Source: Streptomyces ochraceiscleroticus
Lineage (GTDB): Bacteria; Actinomycetota; Actinomycetes; Streptomycetales; Streptomycetaceae
Assembly: GCF_000720485.1 (NCBI RefSeq)
Contig: NZ_JOAX01000022.1
Coordinates: 78,665-142,664, forward strand
Reading direction: 5' to 3'
Length of the DNA: 64,000 bases
Shown here: one piece after another, positions 34,936-43,218 of the stretch
How positions within the stretch are numbered: position 1 is the first letter of the stretch
How the letters are laid out: every line of letters starts with the position of its first letter
The notes under the pieces: generated by a model
Databases searched by the model: none
Told to the model about the DNA's origin: nothing
Seen by the model: the letters and a program-made list of their open reading frames with translations, nothing else
Position numbers and translations under genes: made by a program

Positions 34936-36510
34936 GAACCCGTGGTAGTGCGCCACCGCCACCCCGTCGCCGATCTGTTTGTAGGTGCCGACACCGCCGG
35001 CGAACGGCATGAACACCCGCTGTTTACCAGGGATGTTGGCGCCCATGTACCACGACGCGGCCTGCGGCATCACCGTGAGGGCCGCGACGTCGTTGGTGGT
35101 GTTCACCCAGTTGTCCTCGGCGTCGGGCGCCGGCTCCATGCGGTTCAGACCGTGCTCGCGGAGGTACTCCAGCGCACGGGTGATCCAGTCGACGTGGTAC
35201 TCGATCGAGGTCATCATGTTGGACAGCACTGATGGGCTCTGCGGCCCGGTGATCATGAAGAGGTTCGGGAAGCCGGCCGACATCAGACCGAGGTACGTAC
35301 GAGGGCCGTGGGCCCACTTCTCCCGCAGGGACCGGCCGTCACCGCTCCGGATGTCCATGGCGTTCAACGCGCCGGTCATCGCGTCGAAGCCCGTGGCGAA
35401 GATGATCACGTCGAACTCGTGCCGGGTCTCGCCCGCGACGATCCCGCGCCGGGTGATGCGGTGGATCGGCTGCTCGTTGATGTCGACCAGCGACACGTTG
35501 TCCTGGTTGTAGACCTCGAAGTAGCCGGTGTCGACGCACATCCGCTTGCTGGCGATCGGGTACGTACGCGGCGACAGCTTCTCCGCGAGCTGCGGGTCCT
35601 TGACCTTTTCCCGGATCCGGCCGCGTACGTACTCGGCGGCGACCTCATTGGCCTTCATGTCCTTGAGGATGTCCTTGAAGGCGCTGGAGAAGCACAGGCC
35701 GCCGTCGGCCCAGCGCTTGCCGAACTCGCGCTGCACCTCGTCGATTTCGGTTTCGACCAGGGATCGCGTACCGCTGTGGCACTGGAACCCGGTACGCGAC
35801 ATCCGGCTGTACTCCCGGATCTCGCGGTAGCGCGTTCTGGCATCGGCCAGACGCTCGTCGTTGGGGCCGTTGTGTGCCGGTACGGCGAAGCTCGGCGTGC
35901 GTTGGAATACCGTGAGCTCGGCGACGACCGGCGCGATCGCGGTGATCGTCTGCAGTCCGGAGGAACCGGTGCCGATGACGGCGACGCGCTTGCCGGCCAG
36001 GTCAACGCCCTCGTGCGGCCAGCGGGACGTCCAGTACACCTCTCCCGCGAAATCCTCCAGCCCCTCGAACTGCGGCCGGGACGGCACAGAGAGGCATCCG
36101 GTCGCCGCGATCACGTACTGCGCTGTGCGAGACGTGCCGTCGTCGGACGTCACCGTCCACTGGCGGCCGTCACCGTCCCAAGTCAGTGTTTCAACACGGG
36201 TGTTGAAGGCGATGTCCTTGCGCAGGTCGTACCGCTGCGCGACGTGCTGCGCGTAGGAGAGCAGTTCCGGTTGCGCGGCGTACCGCTCGCTCCAGTCCCA
36301 CTCCTGCTCCAGCTCCGGATCGAAGGAGTACGAGTACTCGACCGACTCGATGTCGCAGCGCGCCCCGGGGTAGCGGTTCCAGTACCACGTGCCGCCGACA
36401 TCGTCGCCGGCCTCGATGACGCGTGCGTCGAAGCCGAGCCGGCGCAGCCGGTGCAACTGGTACATGCCCGCGAACCCGGCACCGATGATGATCACGTCGT
36501 GGTCAGACAT
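34924..36510 (-). CDS. Baeyer-Villiger monooxygenase-like flavoprotein
   Basis: A 528-residue NADPH- and FAD-dependent type I Baeyer-Villiger monooxygenase homologue of the cyclohexanone/cyclopentadecanone group, converting ketones to esters or lactones. The FAD motif IIIGAGFAGMYQLHRL, GGTWYWNRYPGARCDIES and the NADPH motif VIGTGSSGLQTI are intact. The BVMO fingerprint FxGxxxHxxxWP reads FAGEVYWTSRWP (154-165), with Trp160 in place of His. Start overlaps the esterase gene by eight bases: ketone oxidation followed by ester hydrolysis in one operon. AraC regulator divergent. Confidence 0.92.
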   Translation of the reverse strand: MSDHDVIIIGAGFAGMYQLHRLRRLGFDARVIEAGDDVGGTWYWNRYPGARCDIESVEYSYSFDPELEQEWDWSERYAAQPELLSYAQHVAQRYDLRKDIAFNTRVETLTWDGDGRQWTVTSDDGTSRTAQYVIAATGCLSVPSRPQFEGLEDFAGEVYWTSRWPHEGVDLAGKRVAVIGTGSSGLQTITAIAPVVAELTVFQRTPSFAVPAHNGPNDERLADARTRYREIREYSRMSRTGFQCHSGTRSLVETEIDEVQREFGKRWADGGLCFSSAFKDILKDMKANEVAAEYVRGRIREKVKDPQLAEKLSPRTYPIASKRMCVDTGYFEVYNQDNVSLVDINEQPIHRITRRGIVAGETRHEFDVIIFATGFDAMTGALNAMDIRSGDGRSLREKWAHGPRTYLGLMSAGFPNLFMITGPQSPSVLSNMMTSIEYHVDWITRALEYLREHGLNRMEPAPDAEDNWVNTTNDVAALTVMPQAASWYMGANIPGKQRVFMPFAGGVGTYKQIGDGVAVAHYHGFELS

Positions 36511-37513
36511 GGAGTGCGCCTCCCCTGGCCCCCTCAGCTCCCTTGGCGTCCGCTTCGTACACCTCGCACGACTCGTACGAGGCGACGAAGTCGTTGATGT
36601 GGTCCGCGACGAGTCTCATCCCCGCCTCCTGGCCGGGCAGGAGCTTCGCCATCTGGAAGTACGCGTGCATCTGGCCCTTGGCCTCTGCCAGCGTGACCGT
36701 CACCCCGGCGGCCTCCAGGGCCTTCGCGTAGGCGACGCCTTCGTCGTGCAACGGGTCGTACTCGGCCACGTAGACCAGGGCCGGGGGCAGTCCCGCGTGA
36801 CTGTCGGCGCGTAGCGGGGACGCGTCAGGGTGCTTGCGCGCCTCCTCGTCCGCGAGGTAGTGGCCCCAGAACCAGATCATGGTGTCCCGGCTGAGCAGCA
36901 GTTGGTTCTCGGGCGCGAGGCAGGAGGGGGTGTGGAGATCGCAGTCGGTGACGGGGTAGATCAGGACCTGGTAGTCGATCCTCGGGCCCGCCTTGTCGCG
37001 TGCCCACAGCGCCATGACTGCGCTGATGTTGCCGCCGGCGCTGTCGCCCGCGACGATCAGCGGGACACCTTCGGGCGCCAGCTCTGCGGCATGCTCGGCC
37101 ACCCAGCACAGACCGGCGTAGCTGTCTTCGATCGCGGTCGGGAAGGGGTGCTCGGGGGCCTTGCGGTAATTGACCAGCACGACGGTCGACTGCGTTGTGT
37201 TCGCCAGCTCCCGGCCCAGGTGGTCGTACTGCAGGTCGATGTCACCGAGCACCCAGCCCCCGCCGTGGAAGTACACGATGATGGCCTTCGGCGCGTCCTT
37301 GCCCGCGGGCTTGAGTATCCGGGCCCTGAACTGCCCTCCCTCGCCGTCGAGTTTGAGGTTACGGACCGATCCGACCTCCGGGCCCGGGCCGCTCAGGCCG
37401 GCGAGGATCGGCCCGCTCATCCGGGCGATGGCCGGTGTCGACTCGTGGATCGCCGGGCCCTCGGCCTCGGCCAACTGGGCGAGCAGAGCCTGGGATGCGG
37501 GGTCTAGGGGCAT
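36503..37513 (-). CDS. Alpha/beta hydrolase, hormone-sensitive-lipase family esterase
   Basis: A 336-residue esterase. The HSL-family oxyanion box HGGGW (YFHGGGWVLGD), nucleophile GDSAGG, acid Asp in VAEYDPLHDEG and His in GQMHAYFQM form the complete machinery. In this operon it should hydrolyse the ester or lactone made by the monooxygenase that follows, as in bacterial cyclic-ketone catabolism. ATG start behind AGAAGG. Transcription probably begins in the interval to the AraC gene, where an exact 22-bp tandem repeat lies just before the start. Confidence 0.93.
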   Translation of the reverse strand: MPLDPASQALLAQLAEAEGPAIHESTPAIARMSGPILAGLSGPGPEVGSVRNLKLDGEGGQFRARILKPAGKDAPKAIIVYFHGGGWVLGDIDLQYDHLGRELANTTQSTVVLVNYRKAPEHPFPTAIEDSYAGLCWVAEHAAELAPEGVPLIVAGDSAGGNISAVMALWARDKAGPRIDYQVLIYPVTDCDLHTPSCLAPENQLLLSRDTMIWFWGHYLADEEARKHPDASPLRADSHAGLPPALVYVAEYDPLHDEGVAYAKALEAAGVTVTLAEAKGQMHAYFQMAKLLPGQEAGMRLVADHINDFVASYESCEVYEADAKGAEGARGGALHV

Positions 37514-37527
37514 GCCGCCTTCTCTCC

Positions 37528-37571
37528 TGTGATGCCGGTTACGGTCCTGTGTGATGCCGGTTACGGTCCTG
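37528..37571. promoter_or_regulatory. Exact 22-bp tandem direct repeat (AraC-type operator candidate)
   Basis: Two identical 22-base units (37528-37549 and 37550-37571, core GATGCCGGTTACGGTCC) stand head to tail 15 bases upstream of the esterase start. Direct repeats spaced about two helical turns are typical targets of AraC/XylS activators, and the divergent gene encodes one. Confidence 0.7.
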
Positions 37572-37697
37572 GTGGTCCACGGTAAGGACGGGTTCCGCTC
37601 GGCGGCAGAGCACGGGAGGCCACAACTCGGCCGTTCCGGCCACCGAACCGGTACGGGCCGATTGACGCCGGATCCCCCGTTGGCGAGACTGACCAAA

Positions 37698-38801
37698 ATG
37701 ACCGAGAGATCCGCGGCTCACGCGTCATCCCAGGCGACGTCCCGGGTCATCGCGACCATGAGGGACCCGTGGGATCACCCGCGGACCATGGTCGGCGTCG
37801 CGATCCTGTGTGAGTGGGCCGCTCGGCAAGGAGTCGACGTCGGCGCCCTGCTGCGGGGGTCCCGCATCACCCCGCGGAGCCTGGCCGACCCCGACGAACT
37901 ACTGGAGGCACAGCAGGAGATCGCGGTGATCCGCAACCTCCTCGACGCCTTCGACAACCGACCGGGACTGGGCATCGAGCTCGGACGGCTCTACCACCTC
38001 ACCGCGTACGGCTACTTCGGCTATCTGCTCGCGGCGTGCTCGTCGGTGCGGGAGACGATCCGGTACGGCCTGCGGTACACGCTGCTCACCTTCGCCTTTT
38101 CGACGATGACGGCCCAGATCAGGGAGCCGGGACAGTACGTCCTCGGGATGGAGTCCGACGACGTACCCGAGGACATCCGGCGCTTCGTCGTCGAGCGGGA
38201 CGTCGCCGCCACCGTCCAGATCCAACGCGAAGTCTTCCCGGGGCCGAACGGGGTCCCCCTGCGCGAGGTCAGGCTGCCGTTCGAGATCGACGAGACCCGG
38301 CGGCCACCGGTTTATCGCGACCATTTCCAGGTGCCGGTGCGCTTCGGGCACCCCCGTGCCGAGCTTGTCTTCGATGCCCGGTACCTCGATCAAGTGCCGC
38401 CGATGGCGAACACCCACACCGCGTTGGTCATGATCGAGCAGTGTGAGCGGATCCGGACCGAGCGGCTGCACTGCACCGGCGTCTCGGCCCAGGTCCGCGC
38501 CCACCTGCTCGACCGGGGCTCGCTCGACATCAGCCTCGAGGACGTCGCCGAGCGGTTGCACTACGCCCCGCGGACCCTGCGACGACGCCTGGCCAACGAG
38601 GGGACGACCTTCCGGGCGATCCTCGACGAGGTACGGCGTGGCGTCGCCGAGAGCCTGCTGCGCGACCCCTCTGTCCCGCGGTACGAGATCGCCCAGCTCC
38701 TCGGCTACCAGGACTGGTCGAGCTTCCTCCGCGCACGGAGCCGGTGGCAGGGGGGGACGGGCACCCGGGACCCGGCGTCGCCGGCAACTACTTCCGAGTG
38801 A
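37698..38801 (+). CDS. AraC-family regulator (OruR/ArgR-like, arabinose-binding-domain type)
   Basis: A 367-residue activator. Residues ~30-220 form the all-purpose effector domain of the OruR-like group (LCEWAARQGVDVGALLRGS, LGIELGRLYHLTAYGYFGYL), and the C-terminal ~100 residues the double helix-turn-helix (SLEDVAERLHYAPRTLRRRLANEGTTFRAIL, then EIAQLLGYQDWSSFLRA). It is divergent from the esterase/monooxygenase operon. The cyclohexanone-degradation regulator ChnR is of the same superfamily, which supports control of this operon by its ketone or lactone. Start ATG behind no strong ribosome site. Confidence 0.92.
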   Translation: MTERSAAHASSQATSRVIATMRDPWDHPRTMVGVAILCEWAARQGVDVGALLRGSRITPRSLADPDELLEAQQEIAVIRNLLDAFDNRPGLGIELGRLYHLTAYGYFGYLLAACSSVRETIRYGLRYTLLTFAFSTMTAQIREPGQYVLGMESDDVPEDIRRFVVERDVAATVQIQREVFPGPNGVPLREVRLPFEIDETRRPPVYRDHFQVPVRFGHPRAELVFDARYLDQVPPMANTHTALVMIEQCERIRTERLHCTGVSAQVRAHLLDRGSLDISLEDVAERLHYAPRTLRRRLANEGTTFRAILDEVRRGVAESLLRDPSVPRYEIAQLLGYQDWSSFLRARSRWQGGTGTRDPASPATTSE

Positions 38802-38901
38802 CGGCGAACACTCTCCGAGACCATTACCAACTCTTCACTCATCCTTCACATTGCGTATAAGCTCCTGTCGCTCCGTCAGACCGTGAACATGGGGGAATCC
38901 C

Positions 38902-39408
38902 TTGCGCAAGAGCCCTGTCATAGCCACCGCCACGGCCACTGCCCTCGCCGCCGGCGCGCTGGCCGTGCTCGCCGCCGCCCCGGCCCAGGCCGCCGAGTAC
39001 CACTCGGCACTGAAGATCCGTGGAGTCCAGTACGACGCCCCCGGACGGGACTCCAACAGCTGCTCCTACGGCAACACCGACGAGGAGTATCTGACGATCA
39101 AGAACTACTCGGCCTCGGCGACCATCAACCTCAAGGGCTATGTCGTCAAGGACGCGGCCGGCAACCGCTTCAAGTTCAGTGCCAGCCATTACCTTCAGCC
39201 CGGCGACTACGTGAAGCTGCGCGGCGGCTACGGCACCGACTCCGACTCGCGCAACGTGGTCTACCGCGACAACTGCAACTTCATGTGGAACAACGACCGC
39301 GACACGATCTACCTGTACAAGCCCTCCGGCAGCCGCTCGGACGTCCACTCCTACACCAAGAGCGGATCCGACTCCGACCGCAACGGCTACATCCGCTTCC
39401 ACAGCTGA
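38902..39408 (+). CDS. Secreted lamin-tail-domain protein
   Basis: A 168-residue exported protein. A signal peptide (residues 1-31, basic start, Ala-rich core, cleavage after AQA) is followed by a single lamin-tail beta-sandwich: IRGVQYDAPGRDSNS, EEYLTIKNYSASATINLKGYVVKDA, LQPGDYVKLRGG, MWNNDRDTIYLYKPSG. Two Cys residues (CSYGN and DNCNF) may pair. Streptomyces secretes many such small domain proteins; no enzyme activity is implied. The start is a TTG behind GGGGGAA; an ATG 13 bases upstream is out of frame. Single gene, ending in a strong terminator. Confidence 0.88.
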   Translation: MRKSPVIATATATALAAGALAVLAAAPAQAAEYHSALKIRGVQYDAPGRDSNSCSYGNTDEEYLTIKNYSASATINLKGYVVKDAAGNRFKFSASHYLQPGDYVKLRGGYGTDSDSRNVVYRDNCNFMWNNDRDTIYLYKPSGSRSDVHSYTKSGSDSDRNGYIRFHS

Positions 39409-39446
39409 CCCGAGAGCTGCCCCGGAAGCTGCCGCGAACGCACGCG

Positions 39447-39473
39447 GCCCCGCCTCCCGGACGGAGGCGGGGC
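39447..39473. terminator. Bidirectional terminator, 11-bp GC stem
   Basis: Perfect stem GCCCCGCCTCC (39447-39457) with 39463-39473, 5-base loop. It separates the convergent lamin-tail and S33 hydrolase genes. Confidence 0.85.
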
Positions 39474-39502
39474 ACACCCGGTCACGAACTCGACAAGGTG
39501 CG

Positions 39503-40837
39503 TCAGATCCGGCCGCAGGCCATGCCCAGGAGGCGGTCGAGGACCGCGGGGTCTGCTCGTACGCCGTCGTGGGCGTGGGTGTTGGTGATCCAGGGGCGGA
39601 GGCCGCGTACCAGGCCGGCGGTGGCCAGGGACTGCTCGCGGTCGACGAACATGTCGTCGTAGTAGACGGCGGCGGTGACCGGGACGTTGTTGTCGGCGAG
39701 CCGGTCCAGGTCGTACAGCGCCGGCCAGTCGGTGCGTTGGGCGAGGATGTCCGCGGTCTCGCGCAGCGGTACGAGGGCGGGGTCTTCCTCGAACTGCCAG
39801 GGGTAGATCATCTCGCCGGTGAACCGGAGCGGGCGGTGCGGGCCGTCCCGATCCTGGCCGTCCGCGTCGAACTCCGGGAATTCCTCGCGGATTCGATGGG
39901 CCGACCAGTCGGTGGGGCGGTCGCCCTGGGCGTAGATCGGTTCGTGGAGGACGGCGTAGAGGGGGCGCGGGGCGTAGGAGACGACCGCGTCGACGCCGCG
40001 CAGGAAGGAGTCCGACAGCTCGGGGCCGCTGGCGCCGTCGACGAAGGCGGATTCCAGGAGGTAGTGCAGGGTGTCGAACCCGGATGACGTGCCGAAGGTG
40101 ATGCCCATGGTCTGGAAGCGGCGGACGCTGAGGCGCTCGCCGGACGGCATCCGTACGTCGTGCGAGGCCAGGTGGGCGGCGACCGCGTCGACGAGCCGCT
40201 GGTCGCCCGGGTAGCGGTCGAAGTAGCGGTCGTTGTGGGCGAGCGTGCGGCGGTACGCGGCGCGGTACACGTCGTCCGCATGGCCGGTGAGCGGCGGCAG
40301 GCCGCCGGTGATGAGCACCCGCTCCAGACCTTCCGGCGCGAGGCTCAGGTACGTCAGCGCGCTGAAGCCGCCGAAGCTCTGTCCGAGGACCGTCCAGGGC
40401 CGGTCGCCGCGCAGTCGGCGGCGCAGCAGTTCGGCATCGCGCACGATCGCGTCGGCACGGAAGTGTCCGAGATACTCGGCGGCCGCGGCGGCGTCCGCGT
40501 GGACGGCGAGGGTGCGGCGGTCCGCCGGGGTGGAGCGGCCCGTGCCGCGTTGGTCCATGAGCACCACGCGGTAGTCCTTGAGGGCGCGGCGCAGCCAGGC
40601 GCCGGCCGCGTTGGGCCGCTCGGCGTGGCATCCGGGGCCGCCCTGCAGCCACAGCAGAAGGGGCGGATCGCGGTGTTCGTGTTCCGCGGCGACGACCTCG
40701 CGGGCGAAAAGGGTGATCGTTGGGCCGCCGTCGGGGCGGGTGTGGTCGAGCGGTACGTCGAGGGTGTGGTCGGTGCAGACCATGCCGTTGTGCCGGTATG
40801 TGGTCGTGGGTGTTGTGGAGGACGTGGGGGGCGTCAT
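39503..40837 (-). CDS. S33 alpha/beta hydrolase (proline iminopeptidase-like)
   Basis: A 444-residue cytoplasmic hydrolase of the prolyl aminopeptidase family. Motifs in order: LWLQGGPGCHAERP (oxyanion), MDQRGTGRSTP, the nucleophile elbow LGQSFGGFSAL, Asp in YYDDMFVDRE and His in NTHAHDGVR. Relatives release N-terminal proline from peptides or cleave related amides, including some antibiotic-cluster members. No signal peptide. ATG start behind TTGGAG. It is a monocistronic gene between two terminator-bounded neighbours; the ROK kinase gene upstream is separated by 94 bases. Confidence 0.9.
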   Translation of the reverse strand: MTPPTSSTTPTTTYRHNGMVCTDHTLDVPLDHTRPDGGPTITLFAREVVAAEHEHRDPPLLLWLQGGPGCHAERPNAAGAWLRRALKDYRVVLMDQRGTGRSTPADRRTLAVHADAAAAAEYLGHFRADAIVRDAELLRRRLRGDRPWTVLGQSFGGFSALTYLSLAPEGLERVLITGGLPPLTGHADDVYRAAYRRTLAHNDRYFDRYPGDQRLVDAVAAHLASHDVRMPSGERLSVRRFQTMGITFGTSSGFDTLHYLLESAFVDGASGPELSDSFLRGVDAVVSYAPRPLYAVLHEPIYAQGDRPTDWSAHRIREEFPEFDADGQDRDGPHRPLRFTGEMIYPWQFEEDPALVPLRETADILAQRTDWPALYDLDRLADNNVPVTAAVYYDDMFVDREQSLATAGLVRGLRPWITNTHAHDGVRADPAVLDRLLGMACGRI

Positions 40838-40931
40838 GGGCGGGCTCCAATCGTCAATGGCGGGGCTCCCATGATGCGATGACGGGGATGTGGACCCCGT
40901 CCTTCGCGATGGCCTCGCCGTCGAGGTCCGC

Positions 40932-41906
40932 TCAGATCGTCGGCGTGCCGGCGCCGGTGCGGTCGCCGAGCGAATCCCAGGCGAGCAGACCGGCCCCCAG
41001 GCAGCCGGCCTCGTCGCCGAGAGCGGCGGGCAGTACTTCCGGCATGACCTGGAACGTCAGCCGCTCGGCGAGCTGTTCGCGCAGAGGGTGGAACAGCAGG
41101 TCGCCGGACCGGCCGAGGCCACCGCCCACGATGACGGCCGAAGGATCGAAGAGGGTGACGCCGAGAGCGAGCGCATCGGTAAGCGCCTCCACGGCCTCCG
41201 CCCATACCTTGGCCGCGATCCGGTCTCCTTCGGTGGCCAGCCGGACCACGGTGGCGGCGTCCGCCGGGGCTCCGCCGTCCAGTCCGGCCAGCCGCCGGTA
41301 CCGCTTCACGACAGCGGGTCCGCCCGCCAGCGTGCTCACACAGCCGCGCTGGCCGCAGCCGCACCGGTCGCCCCCGGGCCGCACCACCACATGCCCGAGT
41401 TCACCGGCCCGCCAGTGCCCACCGGTGAACGGCCGCCCGCCGAGCATGACCGCCGCCCCGACACCGGTACCGACGGGCACGAAGAGGAACACCTCGCGGC
41501 CGCGGCCGGCGCCGAGCCGCGCCTCGGCAACGCCGCCGGCCCGTACATCGTGGCCCAGCACGACTGGCAGGCCGGTGCGCTCGGCCAGCAGCCTCCGCAG
41601 CGGCACGTCCCGCCAGCCGAAGGAAGCCGAGAAGACGGCGACGCCCGCCGACTCGTCGATCACACCGCAGGCCGCGACGCCGAGGGCGCGGACCGCCACA
41701 CCCTGCGCCACCGCCGCGTCGACGAGGTCCGCGGCACGGTCGAGCACCGTGCCGACGATCGCTTCCGGGGCACGCCCGGCAGCCTGTACGGGGTGGTGGG
41801 CAACGGCGCTCAGCGCTCTGCCGTCCGGGGCGACGAGGGCCGACTTGATCGCCGTACCGCCGATGTCGAGCCCGAGCACGGCGCCTTCGCCCGAGGGGCG
41901 GCTCAC
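40932..41906 (-). CDS. ROK-family sugar kinase (glucokinase-like)
   Basis: A 324-residue ATP-dependent sugar kinase without the DNA-binding domain of ROK repressors. Phosphate loop LGLDIGGTAIKSALV, catalytic Asp in GHDVRAGG, substrate segment GHWRAGELGHVVV and zinc motif CGCGQRGC are present; the Glu after the last Cys (usual CxE) is Val-Ser here. GTG start overlaps the PPOX gene stop as GTGA, so the two are co-translated. The phosphorylated sugar is unknown; the kinase could also be N-acetyl-sugar specific. Confidence 0.9.
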   Translation of the reverse strand: MSRPSGEGAVLGLDIGGTAIKSALVAPDGRALSAVAHHPVQAAGRAPEAIVGTVLDRAADLVDAAVAQGVAVRALGVAACGVIDESAGVAVFSASFGWRDVPLRRLLAERTGLPVVLGHDVRAGGVAEARLGAGRGREVFLFVPVGTGVGAAVMLGGRPFTGGHWRAGELGHVVVRPGGDRCGCGQRGCVSTLAGGPAVVKRYRRLAGLDGGAPADAATVVRLATEGDRIAAKVWAEAVEALTDALALGVTLFDPSAVIVGGGLGRSGDLLFHPLREQLAERLTFQVMPEVLPAALGDEAGCLGAGLLAWDSLGDRTGAGTPTI

Positions 41907-42430
41907 GCGGTCCCGCTGAGGCGTCCGGTGCGGAAGGGAATGGTGACGCGGTGGCTGACCTCGTCCCCGTGCACGGGGTGGCCGTCGGGGTGCAGTACCG
42001 AGTACGACTCGATCCGCGCCCGGTACAGCCGGTTGGGGGCGGTGTCCCGGAACTGCGCGGGCGGCTGGTACCGCTTCGCACGGGCCGCCGGGTCCGGGTA
42101 ACGGCGCGAGTAGTACACCTCGCAGCCCTCGGCCAGGGCGTCGCCGTGCAGCACCTCGGCCCGACCGCTTGCATAGAGGCCCTGGCCGCCCCCGTCGGTC
42201 GGATTGGAGTCGAATACGACGATCGAAACCACCGGATTGTGCTCGATGTTCAGCGAATGCACGGCGTCCATTCCGGAATACCAGTAGAAAGCGTCCTGGT
42301 CGTCCCAGGCGTGCGCCAGTGGAGTCACCATCGGGACTCCCGCGGCGGAAGCGGTGCCCAGTGTCATATAACGAGTCGTGCGAAGGATTTCGCCTGCGGT
42401 CTCGCAGAGTTCCTCGATCGAGACGGACAC
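41903..42430 (-). CDS. PPOX-class flavin-binding split-barrel protein
   Basis: A 175-residue pyridoxamine 5'-phosphate oxidase-like protein of the FMN or F420-binding split barrel. The N-terminal segment MTLGTASAAGVPMVTPLAHAWDDQDAFYWYSG and VVSIVVFDSN strands fit. C-terminal YSVLHPDGHPVHGDEVSHRVTIPF replaces the PNPOx active-site pattern, so the substrate is likely something other than PNP. GTG start behind GGAGG. It leads the two-gene operon with the ROK kinase, an uncommon pairing. Confidence 0.85.
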   Translation of the reverse strand: MSVSIEELCETAGEILRTTRYMTLGTASAAGVPMVTPLAHAWDDQDAFYWYSGMDAVHSLNIEHNPVVSIVVFDSNPTDGGGQGLYASGRAEVLHGDALAEGCEVYYSRRYPDPAARAKRYQPPAQFRDTAPNRLYRARIESYSVLHPDGHPVHGDEVSHRVTIPFRTGRLSGTA

Positions 42431-42540
42431 GGTGCCCTCCAGTCGCCCCGTTGCGGAATGACGGCTGCCCGGTCGGACGCATACGCGGAATATTCCGCGC
42501 GCTCAGTGTAAAGAGGCCCGGCAGTCACGCCCAGAGTTCT

Positions 42541-43146
42541 TCAGCCCATGTCCGGGTGAACCCAGTCGGCAAGGAGGGCCTGCGCCTGTTCGCGGGCGTG
42601 GGGGATGGGGTCGGGGAAGATGTTCAGGCCGTGGGCGACGAGTGCTCCTTCGTGAAGCAGCATGAGTGTCCGGGCCAGAATGCCGGCCTGATCGGGGGCG
42701 ATGTCCTCGGCGAGGCGAGTGAACAGGTCGAGCATCCACCGCTTCTGTCCGGTGATGATCGGATAGGCCGGGTGGGACGGATCGCTGATCTCGGCATGGG
42801 CGTTGACCATGCTGCACCCCTTGGAGTTGTGGTCCAGCGCCCATGCGTGCGAGGCGTCGAAGACGGCCAGGACGCGCGCCGACGGCGCCGGGTCCGCGGT
42901 CGCCAAGTGCTGGGTGAGGAACGCCTGCCAGCGCTCGTCGCGGTCCGCGAGGTACTCCACGACGATCTGCTCCTTGGAGCCGAAACGGTCGTAGAGGGTC
43001 TTCTTGGTCACCCCGGCCTCGGCGGCGATCAGATCCACGCCGACGGCATGGATGCCCCGCTCGTAGAACAGCCTCGCAGCGGCCTCCAGCACACGCAGCG
43101 CGGCAGGCGTCATCGTGATCCGTCGTGGCTTCTCCGTAGCACCCAT
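42541..43146 (-). CDS. TetR-family repressor
   Basis: A 201-residue repressor. The helix-turn-helix is residues ~15-60 (RVLEAAARLFYERGIHAVGVDLIAAEAGVTKKTLYDRFGSKEQIV), and the C-terminal helical ligand domain ends in HEGALVAHGL. The ATG lies only 10 bases from a twin operator that also covers the promoter of the divergent EamA transporter, so it should repress both itself and the exporter until a drug-like ligand binds. Confidence 0.93.
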   Translation of the reverse strand: MGATEKPRRITMTPAALRVLEAAARLFYERGIHAVGVDLIAAEAGVTKKTLYDRFGSKEQIVVEYLADRDERWQAFLTQHLATADPAPSARVLAVFDASHAWALDHNSKGCSMVNAHAEISDPSHPAYPIITGQKRWMLDLFTRLAEDIAPDQAGILARTLMLLHEGALVAHGLNIFPDPIPHAREQAQALLADWVHPDMG

Positions 43147-43155
43147 GCCCAAAAG

Positions 43156-43206
43156 TATACCGATCTGTATAGTGAGTGGGAGACGACTATACCGATCTGT
43201 TTAGTG
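43156..43206. promoter_or_regulatory. Twin TetR operators between repressor and exporter
   Basis: Two 19-base copies of TATACCGATCTGTATAGTG (43156-43174 and 43188-43206, one mismatch) are 32 bases apart. The core is an inverted repeat TATAC-n6-GTATA. They fill the 72-base divergent gap, where the promoters must be. Confidence 0.85.
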
Positions 43207-43218
43207 GAGTGGTGGGCT

